Origin: an uncultured Pelagibacteraceae bacterium
Lineage (GTDB): Bacteria > Pseudomonadota > Alphaproteobacteria > Pelagibacterales > Pelagibacteraceae
DNA: 64,000 nucleotides
Assembly (NCBI GenBank): GCA_902576115.1
Contig: CACGUE010000002.1
Span: 62,001-126,000, forward strand
Direction: 5' to 3'
Positions 1 through 8,556 of this stretch are shown here, piece by piece (the stretch's first letter is position 1; each line of letters begins with the position of its first letter). Below the pieces are notes generated by a model. It had not been told where the DNA came from. It did no database searches and worked only from the letters and a program-made list of their open reading frames with translations. Position numbers and translations under genes: made by a program.

Positions 1-642
1 GCCAAAACAGCTTTATGTGCAGGTAATATTGCTACAGCAGAAGCAGCTAAATTTCTGATTAAGCAAGGAGTAGATATTTTAAAAGTTGGAATTGGACCAG
101 GATCTATATGTACTACAAGATTAGTTGCGGGGATCGGAGTTCCGCAGTTAAGTGCAATTTTAGATGTAAAAAAAGGCATGGGCAAAAGTCAAACAACATT
201 AATAGCTGATGGAGGTATTAAATTTTCTGGGGATATTGCAAAAGCACTAGCAGCTGGTGCTGATGCGGTGATGATTGGATCATTATTTGCAGGAACAGAT
301 CAGGCTCCTGGTAGAATTATAAAAAGAGGTGGTAAATTATTTAAAAGTTTTAGGGGAATGGGATCTATTGGAGCAATGAATAAAGGATCAGCAGATAGAT
401 ATTTTCAATCTAAACAAAAAGATACTTCAAAATATGTAGCAGAAGGTGTTGAGGGTTTTGTCAAATACAAAGGCACAGTTGAAAAAATTATCTACCAGCT
501 AGTAGGGGGTTTAAAATCATCAATGGGATACTTGGGTGCAAAAAGAATTAAAGATCTTAGAAAAAAACCAAAATTTGTCAAAATTACTAAAGCAGGTTTT
601 TATGAAAGTATGGTACATAACATTGACGAAATAAAAAGATGA
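1..642 (+). CDS. guaB: IMP dehydrogenase, 3' part (5' end outside window)
   Basis: Oxidises IMP to XMP with NAD+, the first committed step of GMP synthesis in the cytoplasm. The reading frame is open from base 1, so the first ATG at 178 is internal and the true start lies upstream. The catalytic loop GPGSICTTR is visible with its cysteine codon at 109-111, followed by the phosphate-binding [10 protein letters not shown] and MIGSLFAGT segments and the flap region RGMGSIGAM. The C-terminal end [10 protein letters not shown] is typical. It overlaps the next gene by 4 nt (ATGA). guaA lies one gene downstream, so both GMP enzymes are probably cotranscribed. Confidence 0.96.
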   Translation, partial: AKTALCAGNIATAEAAKFLIKQGVDILKVGIGPGSICTTRLVAGIGVPQLSAILDVKKGMGKSQTTLIADGGIKFSGDIAKALAAGADAVMIGSLFAGTDQAPGRIIKRGGKLFKSFRGMGSIGAMNKGSADRYFQSKQKDTSKYVAEGVEGFVKYKGTVEKIIYQLVGGLKSSMGYLGAKRIKDLRKKPKFVKITKAGFYESMVHNIDEIKR

Positions 643-1073
643 TAAAAAAAATTACCTTAGCAATAATTTTACTTTTGAATTTAATTTTCAATGTTAACGC
701 TGAGAAAGTCAATTTTTTCAATGAAGCAAAAAATCTTTATGAAAATGAAAAATATGAAGATTCAAAATTTTTATTTCAAAGAAATATTGTATACAATCCC
801 AAAGACTCAAAGTCATATCTATATTTAGCAAAAATATTTAAAAATGAAGAAAACAAAACAGAACTGGAAAAAAATATAAATACAGTCTTACTACTCGAGC
901 CAAACAATGAAGAGGCAATGTATCTATTAATAGATATTGAGTTAGAAAGATCTAATTTTTCTAAAGCAGAGGAACTTAGAGAAGATTTTAAGAAAATATG
1001 CTCGAACCTTTGTGATAAAATCGCATCTATTAACAAACGCTTAAAAGAGTTTGAAAAAAAAGATGCGTCTTGA
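639..1073 (+). CDS. Small secreted TPR-repeat protein
   Basis: 144 residues. Residues 1-21 form a signal peptide (lysines, then a leucine/isoleucine-rich core ending NVNA), so it is probably periplasmic. The rest reads as two to three tetratricopeptide-like helical repeats (for example [20 protein letters not shown] and a repeat around residues 85-112), a protein-protein interaction scaffold. No catalytic motif is visible. It sits between guaB and guaA and overlaps both, so it is translated from the same message although no link to purine synthesis is apparent. Function unknown. Confidence 0.8.
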   Translation: MIKKITLAIILLLNLIFNVNAEKVNFFNEAKNLYENEKYEDSKFLFQRNIVYNPKDSKSYLYLAKIFKNEENKTELEKNINTVLLLEPNNEEAMYLLIDIELERSNFSKAEELREDFKKICSNLCDKIASINKRLKEFEKKDAS

Positions 1074-2622
1074 AAATAATCTAGATAAAATTTTAATAAT
1101 CGATTTTGGGTCTCAGTTTACACAATTAATTGCAAGAAAAGTAAGAGAATTAAATGTTTTTTGTGAAATTATAAGTCACAACAAACTTAAAGACTACAAA
1201 AATGAAAAAAATGTGAAAGGCATTGTTTTATCAGGTGGTCCCTTAAATGTTTATCAAAATAAAAAAGTTAAATTCAATAGAAGTATATTAAGTTTAAATA
1301 TTCCAATTTTAGGTATTTGTTTTGGCCACCAGATAATCTCTAAAGAATTAGGAGGTAAAGTAAAACGAGCAAAATCAAGAGAATTCGGGTTAGCAAAAGT
1401 TACAAAATTAAAAAAAAGCGCTTTAACCGAAAATTTCTTTTCAAAAAAATCTACCAATGTATGGATGAGCCATGGAGATGAGGTAATTAAATTACCTAAA
1501 GGTTTTAAAGTTATAGCAAAATCCTCAAATTCGAAATTATGCATGATAGAAAATGTAAAAAAAAAAATATATGGCATACAGTTTCATCCAGAAGTTTCCC
1601 ATACAGTTAAAGGCAAAGTAATATTAAAAAACTTTGTAATTAAAATTTGTAAAATTAAAAAAAATTGGACATCCAAAAATCAAAAATCTAAGCTTATGCA
1701 ACAAATTAAAGAACAAGTTGGAAATTCTAAAGTAATTTGTGCATTATCTGGTGGGGTAGATAGTAGTGTAGTAGCAAAATTAATTAGTAATGCGATTGGA
1801 AAAAACTTAACTTGTATATTCGTTAATACTGGTCTGCTCAGAAAAAACGAAGAAAAACAAGTAGTAAATACTTTTAGAAAAAAATTTAAATTGAATTTAA
1901 TTTATGTAAATGCTGAACAATTATTTATAAGCAAATTAAAAAACGTAACAGATCCAGAAAAAAAAAGAAAAATTATTGGAAATTTATTTATCAAACTTTT
2001 TGAAAAATACGCAAAAAAAATAAAAAATGTAAAATTTTTAGCTCAAGGAACTCTATATCCTGATTTAATTGAAAGTAAATCTGTAACAGGAAGTCAAACG
2101 TCAAAAATTAAGTCTCATCATAATGTAGGTGGTCTGCCGAAAAGGATGAAATTAAAATTGGTTGAGCCATTGAAGTATTTATTTAAAGATGAAGTTAGAA
2201 TGTTAGGTCTAGAATTAAATTTAAGTAAAGAAATTATTTCTAGACATCCTTTTCCTGGTCCCGGTTTAGCAATTAGAATGCCAGGCATAATTACCAAAGA
2301 AAAAATAAAAATTTTAAAAGAAGCAGATAATTATTTTGTAAATGCATTAAGAGCACACAATCTATATAATAAGATATGGCAGGCTTATGCTGCATTACTG
2401 CCTGTTAAAACTGTTGGTGTCATGGGAGACAATAGAACCTATGAATATTTATGCTTGCTTAGAGCAATAACTTCTGAAGATGGGATGACAGCAGATTATT
2501 TTCAATTTAATAAATCATTTATGCAAATGGTATCGAATAAAATAGTTAATAATATTCGAGGTATAAATAGAGTAGTTTATGATGTGACTTCTAAACCACC
2601 AAGTACTATTGAACTAGAATAG
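1063..2622 (+). CDS. guaA: GMP synthase (glutamine-hydrolysing)
   Basis: Converts XMP to GMP using ATP and ammonia from glutamine. The N-terminal class I glutamine amidotransferase domain carries GICFGHQ (nucleophile Cys86) and FHPEVSH (His175, Glu177). The ATP pyrophosphatase domain starts with the P-loop SGGVDSS (residues 229-235), and the C-terminal dimerisation domain ends in PSTIELE, as is usual. Length about 519 residues, normal for the family. A TTG at 1051 is in frame, but the ATG at 1063 gives the usual short N-terminus before ILIIDFGSQ and is preferred. It overlaps the TPR gene by 11 nt. Confidence 0.96.
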   Translation: MRLENNLDKILIIDFGSQFTQLIARKVRELNVFCEIISHNKLKDYKNEKNVKGIVLSGGPLNVYQNKKVKFNRSILSLNIPILGICFGHQIISKELGGKVKRAKSREFGLAKVTKLKKSALTENFFSKKSTNVWMSHGDEVIKLPKGFKVIAKSSNSKLCMIENVKKKIYGIQFHPEVSHTVKGKVILKNFVIKICKIKKNWTSKNQKSKLMQQIKEQVGNSKVICALSGGVDSSVVAKLISNAIGKNLTCIFVNTGLLRKNEEKQVVNTFRKKFKLNLIYVNAEQLFISKLKNVTDPEKKRKIIGNLFIKLFEKYAKKIKNVKFLAQGTLYPDLIESKSVTGSQTSKIKSHHNVGGLPKRMKLKLVEPLKYLFKDEVRMLGLELNLSKEIISRHPFPGPGLAIRMPGIITKEKIKILKEADNYFVNALRAHNLYNKIWQAYAALLPVKTVGVMGDNRTYEYLCLLRAITSEDGMTADYFQFNKSFMQMVSNKIVNNIRGINRVVYDVTSKPPSTIELE

Positions 2623-2642
2623 AAATAAATTATAATTTTACT

Positions 2643-3062
2643 ATGAAATATTTACACACAATGATCAGAATTTCTAATATTCAGGAGTCGTTAAAATTTT
2701 TTTGTGATGGACTGGGTTTAAAAGAGACAAAAAGAATGGAAAATGAAAAAGGCAGATATACATTAATTTTTTTAGCTGCACCAAACGACAATAATGCAGA
2801 AATTGAACTAACTTATAATTGGGACGGTGACAATTTAGGAGAGGGATCTAGAAATTTTGGTCACTTAGCTTATAGAGTTAAAAATATATACGAAATATGT
2901 CAAAGACTAATGGATATGGGTTATACAATTAATAGACCACCTAGAGATGGTCATATGGCATTTGTGAAATCACCAGATAAAATATCAATTGAAATACTTC
3001 AGGAGGGAAATCTTCCTCCTAAAGAGCCCTGGTCATCAATGGAAAATACTGGAACTTGGTAA
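2643..3062 (+). CDS. gloA: Lactoylglutathione lyase (glyoxalase I)
   Basis: Isomerises the methylglyoxal-glutathione hemithioacetal to S-lactoylglutathione, a cytoplasmic detoxification step. 139 residues with the two beta-alpha-beta-beta-beta modules of the vicinal-oxygen-chelate fold. The four metal ligands expected for GloA are present: His5, Glu55 in IELTYNW, His74 in NFGHLAYRV and Glu117 in ISIEIL. It follows guaA by 20 nt on the same strand. The glutathione it needs can be made by gshA and gshB at 34-36 kb. Its 3' end is only 2 nt from the opposing TerC-family gene. Confidence 0.94.
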   Translation: MKYLHTMIRISNIQESLKFFCDGLGLKETKRMENEKGRYTLIFLAAPNDNNAEIELTYNWDGDNLGEGSRNFGHLAYRVKNIYEICQRLMDMGYTINRPPRDGHMAFVKSPDKISIEILQEGNLPPKEPWSSMENTGTW

Positions 3063-3064
3063 TA

Positions 3065-3676
3065 TTAGAAATACTTTATATATTTTTCGTTAATATTTAA
3101 AATTTCTAAATCGACTAATCCACCTATTACTAATTGAATAGCAACCAATAATATAAAGCCTAAACCTATATAAGCTATCCATAGATGTTTTTGTATATAA
3201 TTTGCTAAATAAGTAGCTAAGGCTCCAGTAAGGACTACTGATAATACTAAGCCAAAAATCATAAAACCAAAATTACCTTTGGCTGCACCCACAACGCCAA
3301 TAACGTTGTCAAAACTAATCGTAATATCTGCAAATAACACTTTGTAAATACTTTTGATAAATGAAGGTTCCATAGATTTCTTTTTAGGAGACTTAATTTT
3401 TTGAATTTCAAATAAATCTTTTCTTAAGTCATTAACAATCCAAATTAAAAGTAATCCACCAAGAATTTTAATGAAGTAAAACTTAAATAAATATGTTGCA
3501 AATATTGCAAATATAACTTTGAAAACTAACGCTCCAACTACTCCCCAGAATATTATTTTTTTTCTATTTTTTGGGACGAAATTAGCTGCTATTAATCCTA
3601 TTATTATTGCATTATCTGCCGCAAGAATAATATCTATAAATACAATTTGCAGTAAAATGAGTGATTGTTCGATCAA
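3065..3676 (-). CDS. TerC/YjbE-family integral membrane protein
   Basis: 203 residues with about six to seven hydrophobic helices. The TerC-family signatures are visible: an early acidic membrane motif DIILAADNAIIIG (residues 15-27) and the second repeat DITISFDNVIGVVGAAKGN. Family members have been linked to metal-ion (notably manganese) export and tellurium resistance; the exact substrate here cannot be read from the sequence. It is a single gene on the minus strand, facing gloA at its 3' end and diverging from the TRAP transporter operon at its 5' end. Confidence 0.85.
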   Translation of the reverse strand: MIEQSLILLQIVFIDIILAADNAIIIGLIAANFVPKNRKKIIFWGVVGALVFKVIFAIFATYLFKFYFIKILGGLLLIWIVNDLRKDLFEIQKIKSPKKKSMEPSFIKSIYKVLFADITISFDNVIGVVGAAKGNFGFMIFGLVLSVVLTGALATYLANYIQKHLWIAYIGLGFILLVAIQLVIGGLVDLEILNINEKYIKYF

Positions 3677-3709
3677 GATGTTATTATAATAGTAATTATT
3701 TATTATTTT

Positions 3710-3737
3710 TCAATAAAACATCAAAAATTTTTATTGA
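3710..3737. promoter_or_regulatory. Inverted repeat upstream of dctP (possible operator)
   Basis: Perfect 9-nt arms TCAATAAAA (3710-3718) and TTTTATTGA (3729-3737) are separated by 10 nt, in the 112-nt divergent gap between the TerC gene and dctP, about 50 nt before the dctP start. The centre-to-centre spacing of about two helical turns suits a dimeric regulator. The strong Shine-Dalgarno GGAGG for dctP follows at 3780-3784. AT-rich DNA yields such repeats by chance, so this is only a candidate. Confidence 0.35.
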
Positions 3738-3788
3738 TTTAAGTTTTAATACATAATGAGATATGTTTTTTAGAAATATGGAGGATTT

Positions 3789-4760
3789 ATGAAACTTTTC
3801 AAAATTTTGCTCTCTGTTTTATTTTCTGTTCTTTTAACTGCTAATGCTTTTGCCGCAGAAAAATGGGATATGGCACTTGCATATGGTGCAAGCAACTTCC
3901 ATTCTGCTAATGCAGCTGAATTTGCTAAAATTGTTTCAGAAAAAAGTGGGGGAAAATTAACAATAGTAACACACCCAGGTGGATCTCTATTTAAAGGTGG
4001 AGAGATATTTAGGGCTGTTAGAACTGGACAAGCTCAAATTGGTGAGAGATTTATGTCGGCTCTAGGTAAAGAGGATCCGTTATTAGAGATTGATTCACAA
4101 CCATTTCTTGCGACATCTTATGATGATGCTATGAAACTGTATCAAGCATCTAAGCCTGCAATAATTAAAGGTTTAGATCAAAAAGGTCTTGTATTTTTAT
4201 ACGCTGTACCATGGCCTGCGCAAGGACTTTATAGTAAAAAGGAAATTAATAGTGTTGCTGATTTAAAAGGTTTAAAATTTAGAGCATATAATTCTGCAAC
4301 AATTAGAATGGCCGAGTTGACAGGTATGGCTCCTACAAAAATAGAAGCAGCTGAAATAAGCCAAGCATTCTCAACTGGTGCGGTTGAAAGCATGATTACT
4401 TCACCAACTACCGGTAAGAACAGTAAAATTTGGGAAAATGGAGTAAAGTATTTTTATGATATTGCAGCTTGGTTTCCAAAAAATATGATTGTAGCTCACA
4501 GAGGTTCTTGGAATAAATTAGATAAAGCTACACAAAAAATGATTATGGAAGAGGCAGCCGTTGCTGAGAAAAAAGGTTGGGCACTTTCAAAAAAAGGAAA
4601 TGTTGCTGATAAAAAAGCTTTAGCTGATGCTGGAATGAAAGTAGGCAAAGTAAATGCAGCCCTTGAAAGTCATTTCAAAAAAGTTGGTGCTACAATGGCA
4701 GAAGAATGGAAGAAAAAAGCTGGCGATAGAGGTGCTAGTGTTCTTGCTGCTTATAATTAA
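3789..4760 (+). CDS. dctP: TRAP transporter periplasmic substrate-binding protein (DctP family)
   Basis: Captures an organic-acid substrate in the periplasm and delivers it to DctQM. 323 residues with a signal peptide at 1-22 (cleavage near AFA/AEK). The segment DLKGLKFRAYNS contains the arginine that in TRAP receptors normally salt-bridges a substrate carboxylate, and the following FSTGAVESMITS belongs to the same conserved region. The start is supported by GGAGG four nt upstream. It is separated from dctQ by a hairpin that would let it be made in excess of the membrane subunits. The substrate is not certain; the nearby 5-oxoprolinase genes suggest pyroglutamate. Confidence 0.93.
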   Translation: MKLFKILLSVLFSVLLTANAFAAEKWDMALAYGASNFHSANAAEFAKIVSEKSGGKLTIVTHPGGSLFKGGEIFRAVRTGQAQIGERFMSALGKEDPLLEIDSQPFLATSYDDAMKLYQASKPAIIKGLDQKGLVFLYAVPWPAQGLYSKKEINSVADLKGLKFRAYNSATIRMAELTGMAPTKIEAAEISQAFSTGAVESMITSPTTGKNSKIWENGVKYFYDIAAWFPKNMIVAHRGSWNKLDKATQKMIMEEAAVAEKKGWALSKKGNVADKKALADAGMKVGKVNAALESHFKKVGATMAEEWKKKAGDRGASVLAAYN

Positions 4761-4772
4761 ATCATTATAATT

Positions 4773-4799
4773 AAAAAGGCCGTATTAAACGGCCTTTTT
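4773..4799 (+). terminator. Terminator/attenuator hairpin between dctP and dctQ
   Basis: A stem of ten perfect pairs, AAAAAGGCCG (4773-4782) with CGGCCTTTTT (4790-4799), closes a 7-nt loop. The GC core followed by a T run is a classical intrinsic terminator. It lies inside the TRAP operon, directly before the dctQ start at 4802, so partial termination would yield more dctP message than dctQM message. It is the clearest intrinsic terminator in the window. Confidence 0.85.
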
Positions 4800-4801
4800 A
4801 T

Positions 4802-5293
4802 ATGTTTACTAAAGTTAATAAATTTTTAAATAATCTTTATAGTTACTCAGGCTATATCGCTGCATTCTTTCTTATTTTGGTTGCAGTTTTTATCTTAATT
4901 GGAATTTCATCAAGAATATTTGGTTTTTATATAAGAGGCCTAGCTGAATATTCTGGATATTGTATGGCTGCCTCATCTTTTTTTGCTTTATCTTATACTT
5001 TTGTAGAAGGTGGTCACATTAGAATTACTTTATTTTTAGAAAAAGCTACTGGGATTAAAAAGAGATTTTTAGAATTATGGAGTTTGATAGTTGCAACTAT
5101 TTTTTCTGGTTATCTAGCTTTTTATTTTTTAAAAATGCTAAAAATATCTTATGAATTTCAAGAGAGAAGTGAGGGAGCTGATGAAATTTTAATTTGGATA
5201 CCACAAACTAGTGTTGCCTTAGGATCACTAATATTTTTCATATGTGTATCTCATCAATTAGTTTTGAAAATACAAACAAAAAAAAATGACTGA
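4802..5293 (+). CDS. dctQ: TRAP transporter small permease (DctQ family)
   Basis: 163 residues with four predicted membrane helices (about 18-38, 50-70, 90-112 and 135-155), the normal topology of the small TRAP subunit, which supports the large permease DctM in sodium-driven uptake. The EGGHIRITLF segment after helix 2 is typical of the family. The start codon lies 2 nt after the attenuator hairpin, and the 3' end overlaps dctM by 8 nt, so the two are translationally coupled. Confidence 0.9.
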   Translation: MFTKVNKFLNNLYSYSGYIAAFFLILVAVFILIGISSRIFGFYIRGLAEYSGYCMAASSFFALSYTFVEGGHIRITLFLEKATGIKKRFLELWSLIVATIFSGYLAFYFLKMLKISYEFQERSEGADEILIWIPQTSVALGSLIFFICVSHQLVLKIQTKKND

Positions 5294-6596
5294 AATTTTA
5301 CTTACTATATTTTTCATAAGTGTTCTCTTGATATTTTTAGGCTCGGGAATTTGGGTTGCTATAAGTATGGTTGGAGTTTCATCAATAGGAATGATGCTAT
5401 TCACAACAAGGCCAGTTGGCGATGCAATGGCAACAACAATTTGGGGAGCTTCATCCTCATGGACTTTAACTGCACTTCCTTTATTTGTTTGGATGGGTGA
5501 AATTTTATTTCGCACGAAGTTATCTGAAAATTTATTTGAAGGATTGTCTCCATGGACGCAGAAACTACCCGGTGGCTTAGTGCATGTTAATGTAGTTGGA
5601 TGTGCTTTATTTGCAGCTATTTCAGGATCTTCTGCAGCAACTGTAGCCACAGTAGGAAAAATGTCTATTCCAGAACTAAGAAAAAGAAAATATCCAGAAA
5701 GTATTCTGCTTGGAAGTTTAGCTGGTTCAGGAACGCTGGGTCTTCTAATTCCGCCTTCAATTATTTTAATTATTTATGGTGTGACCGTCCAAGAGTCGAT
5801 AGCAAAACTATTTATTGCAGGAATTGTACCAGGAATAATGATTGCGTTGATCTTTATGACATATGTAATGATTTGGTCGTTAATAAATAAAAAATCTATG
5901 CCTACTTTTAAACAAGACCTCTCACTTATGGAAAAGGTAAGGAAATCAGGAAAACTGATACCTGTAATATTATTAATAGCTTCAGTTATTGGCTCAATTT
6001 ATACTGGTATAGCAACAGCAACCGAAGCAGCTTCTTTAGGTGTAGTAGGTGCATTAATTTTATCATACTTTCAAAAGAGTTTGTCTTTAAGAACATTTAA
6101 AGAGTCTCTCTTGGGGGCTACTAAAACTTCTTGTATGATAGCTTTTATATTAGCAGGAGCCACTTTTTTATCTTTGGCAATGGGATTTACGGGATTGCCA
6201 AGAAATCTTGCTCTATGGATTGAAGGAATGGAACTTTCTCCATATGTTTTAATTTTTGTTTTAATGATTTTTTATATAATTCTTGGAATGTTTCTTGATG
6301 GTATCTCTGCTGTAGTTTTAACAATGGCTATAATTGAACCAATGATTAGACAAGCAGGTTTTGATATGATTTGGTTTGGTGTTTTTCTAGTTATTGTTGT
6401 TGAAATGGCCCAGATCACGCCACCGGTTGGTTTTAATCTTTTTGTTCTTCAGGGTATGGCCAATAAAGATATGGGCTATATAGCAAGAAGTGCGTTCCCA
6501 CTCTTCTTGCTAATGATTTTTGCTGTTATCTTAGTTGTGATATTTCCAGAAATTGCTCTTTGGATGCCTGAGCAAATGATAAAAAATATAAACTAG
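5286..6596 (+). CDS. dctM: TRAP transporter large permease (DctM family)
   Basis: 436 residues, about twelve hydrophobic helices, normal length for DctM. This subunit forms the translocation path for substrate and sodium ions. Typical family segments are visible: PLFVWMGEIL near the N-terminus, the GCALFAAISGSSAAT hairpin region, GTLGLLIPPSI, and EMAQITPPVGFNLFVLQ near the C-terminus. It is the last gene of dctPQM and its 3' end overlaps the opposing TPR gene by 4 nt, with no terminator hairpin between them. Confidence 0.95.
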   Translation: MTEILLTIFFISVLLIFLGSGIWVAISMVGVSSIGMMLFTTRPVGDAMATTIWGASSSWTLTALPLFVWMGEILFRTKLSENLFEGLSPWTQKLPGGLVHVNVVGCALFAAISGSSAATVATVGKMSIPELRKRKYPESILLGSLAGSGTLGLLIPPSIILIIYGVTVQESIAKLFIAGIVPGIMIALIFMTYVMIWSLINKKSMPTFKQDLSLMEKVRKSGKLIPVILLIASVIGSIYTGIATATEAASLGVVGALILSYFQKSLSLRTFKESLLGATKTSCMIAFILAGATFLSLAMGFTGLPRNLALWIEGMELSPYVLIFVLMIFYIILGMFLDGISAVVLTMAIIEPMIRQAGFDMIWFGVFLVIVVEMAQITPPVGFNLFVLQGMANKDMGYIARSAFPLFLLMIFAVILVVIFPEIALWMPEQMIKNIN

Positions 6597-7081
6597 TATT
6601 TTGATTTTTTAGATCCGTCTATAACACCTTTTAACTGATTGTATTCTTCACAATTACACCCTTCTAGAACACTCAATCTTTCTTTTGCTAAATTCATTCT
6701 ATTGGTTGCAACATATAATTCACCAAGATATTCATTAATTCCTATGTGATTTGGCTCAATAGCTAAACCTTGAAGATAATATTTCTCACCATTTTCAAAA
6801 TCACCAGTTTTTCTAGTTGCAAATCCAAGATAATTTAATGTGTCTGCTTTATTTGGCTTCATCTTATTTGACTTTACTAAAAATTTAATTGCTCTTTCGT
6901 ATCTTTTAATTGCTTTCTCTGTTTTACCTTTTTTTTCTAATTTTTTTGCAGCTTTAATCAATTTCACTGCCTTATCATAATGACTTTCTGTTGATCCAGA
7001 ATCACTACTAGATCCAGCAGCAAAAGATGTTCCTGCTAAAAAAATTAAAAAGAACATTGAAAAAAATATTTTTTTTATCAT
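6593..7081 (-). CDS. Secreted TPR-repeat protein
   Basis: 162 residues. The signal peptide (about 1-22, ending SFA/AGSS) is followed by a serine/glycine-rich linker and then tetratricopeptide-like repeats, for example KADTLNYLGFATRKTGDFENG and the following HIGINEYLGELYVATNRM unit. A C-terminal pair of cysteines (EGCNCEEY) is notable in a presumably periplasmic protein. It is on the minus strand directly after pxpA (1-nt overlap), so it is probably cotranscribed with 5-oxoprolinase subunit A. Function unknown. Confidence 0.8.
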   Translation of the reverse strand: MIKKIFFSMFFLIFLAGTSFAAGSSSDSGSTESHYDKAVKLIKAAKKLEKKGKTEKAIKRYERAIKFLVKSNKMKPNKADTLNYLGFATRKTGDFENGEKYYLQGLAIEPNHIGINEYLGELYVATNRMNLAKERLSVLEGCNCEEYNQLKGVIDGSKKSKY

Positions 7082-7854
7082 TATTTAAATTTCCTTAAGT
7101 TAGTTAGTGTTTTTAGTTCTAAGCCATTATCTATTAAATTATTTTTTATAGATATAGCTGTAGCTAGAGAACTTTCATTATCGCCATGTATGCACACAGA
7201 GTCTATTTCACAAGGTATTTGCTTTCCGCTGTGACAATTAATGGCTTGGTTCTGAACCATGCTTAAAACGTGACTTTTTGCTTTATCTGGATCTGTAATA
7301 AGTGCATGAGGCTCTTTTCTAGATACTAAGTTTCCATTATCTTCATAATTTCTGTCTGCAAAAATCTCACATGCTATCCTCATATCAAATTTCTTTGCTG
7401 CTTCTTCCATCTTTGAACCTGTAGGCACTAAATAAATTAAATCTTTATTAAAATTGCAGATTGATTTTGCAATGATTGTTGCAAGCTCAATATCTTCGCA
7501 AGCCATATTATTTAATGCACCATGTGGTTTAATATGTGTAACGATCTCACCATGTTTTTCAGCTATATTTTGCAAAATTTCATACTGATCAATTAATAAT
7601 TTATTTATTTCATCTGACGATAAATTTAGTCTTTTACGTCCAAAGTTTTCTGGATCATTAAATGATGGATGTGCACCTATGCTAACACCGTTTTTCTTAC
7701 AAATTTTTACAACTTGGTTCATGCTATCTTCATCACCAGCATGATAACCGCAAGCAACATTAGCTGAATTGACAATTTCTAGTAATTTTGGATCATTTTC
7801 ATCTGAATGATGCTTTGATTTTTCACCTAAATCACAATTGATATTAATTTCCAT
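7081..7854 (-). CDS. pxpA: 5-oxoprolinase subunit A (LamB/YcsF family)
   Basis: 257 residues, the usual length. With PxpB and PxpC it makes the prokaryotic ATP-dependent 5-oxoprolinase, which opens 5-oxo-L-proline (pyroglutamate) to glutamate. Family motifs are clear: INCDLGE at the N-terminus, NVACGYHAGD, GAHPSFND, HIKPHGALNN and VCIHGDN near the C-terminus. It is encoded opposite to pxpB and pxpC, with only 27 nt between the pxpA and pxpB start codons, an unusual split of a normally colinear set. Confidence 0.95.
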   Translation of the reverse strand: MEININCDLGEKSKHHSDENDPKLLEIVNSANVACGYHAGDEDSMNQVVKICKKNGVSIGAHPSFNDPENFGRKRLNLSSDEINKLLIDQYEILQNIAEKHGEIVTHIKPHGALNNMACEDIELATIIAKSICNFNKDLIYLVPTGSKMEEAAKKFDMRIACEIFADRNYEDNGNLVSRKEPHALITDPDKAKSHVLSMVQNQAINCHSGKQIPCEIDSVCIHGDNESSLATAISIKNNLIDNGLELKTLTNLRKFK

Positions 7855-7881
7855 ACTAATAAATCATAAGTATAACATGGT

Positions 7882-8556
7882 ATGATAAAAAATATATTAA
7901 ATCTTGGTGACGCAGCTTTGTATTGTGACTTTGGAAGTGATGTAAATCAAGAAATTAATTCAAATGTTATCAAATATTTTTACCATATAAAAAAATTAAA
8001 TTTAAAAGGTATTACAAACTTAACTCCATCTTATAATAAATTAATAATTTCATATGATTTAAATATACATTCTTTTTTATCTTTAAAAAAAAAAATTGAA
8101 AATATAGAGATTAAAGAAAACAATAAATTAGAAAAAAACTTAATCGAAATTCCTGTGTGTTGTGATAATAATTTTGCGTTAGATATTAAAAGAGTTGAAA
8201 ATAAACTAAAATTAAAATCAGAAATAATCCTAGAAAAATTTTTTAGCAAAAATTACTTTTGTTATATGACAGGATTTGTAGCTGGCATGCCTTTTCTTGG
8301 TGATCTTAACCAGGAAATGAGATTAAAAAGATTAGAAACACCAAGAGTTAAAGTTCCAAAAGGTTCAGTTGGAATAACAGAACAATTTTGTAACATATAC
8401 ACTTTTGAAACACCTGGGGGATGGAATATTTTGGGAAATACACCACAAAATATTTTCGACACATCTAATCAATCAAATCCTAATCTTGTTAATCCAGGTG
8501 ATACAATAAAATTTTATAGAATAACTTTAGATCAATATAATGAAATCAAAAGATAG
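7882..8556 (+). CDS. pxpB: 5-oxoprolinase subunit B (KipI / allophanate hydrolase subunit 1 family)
   Basis: 224 residues. PxpB pairs with PxpC and is thought to handle ATP-dependent activation of 5-oxoproline. The central MTGFVAGMPFLGDL and the PRVKVPKGSVGI and TPGGWNILGNTP segments are diagnostic of the family. It overlaps pxpC by 17 nt and lies divergent from pxpA. An older name for its homologues is KipI, a kinase inhibitor of Bacillus, but the presence of all three Pxp subunits favours the metabolic role. Confidence 0.93.
   Translation: MIKNILNLGDAALYCDFGSDVNQEINSNVIKYFYHIKKLNLKGITNLTPSYNKLIISYDLNIHSFLSLKKKIENIEIKENNKLEKNLIEIPVCCDNNFALDIKRVENKLKLKSEIILEKFFSKNYFCYMTGFVAGMPFLGDLNQEMRLKRLETPRVKVPKGSVGITEQFCNIYTFETPGGWNILGNTPQNIFDTSNQSNPNLVNPGDTIKFYRITLDQYNEIKR

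Noticed and set aside
178..642. Start of guaB at ATG 178
   Set aside because: The frame is open and conserved-looking back to base 1, including the catalytic cysteine loop, so the ATG at 178 is internal.
1051..1062. TTG start for guaA giving four extra residues
   Set aside because: The ATG at 1063 gives the normal N-terminus and better spacing from the purine-rich AAAAGAG.
5600..5890. 96-codon ORF overlapping dctM in another frame
   Set aside because: It lies wholly inside dctM, is cysteine/serine-rich nonsense, and has no start context; a shadow frame.
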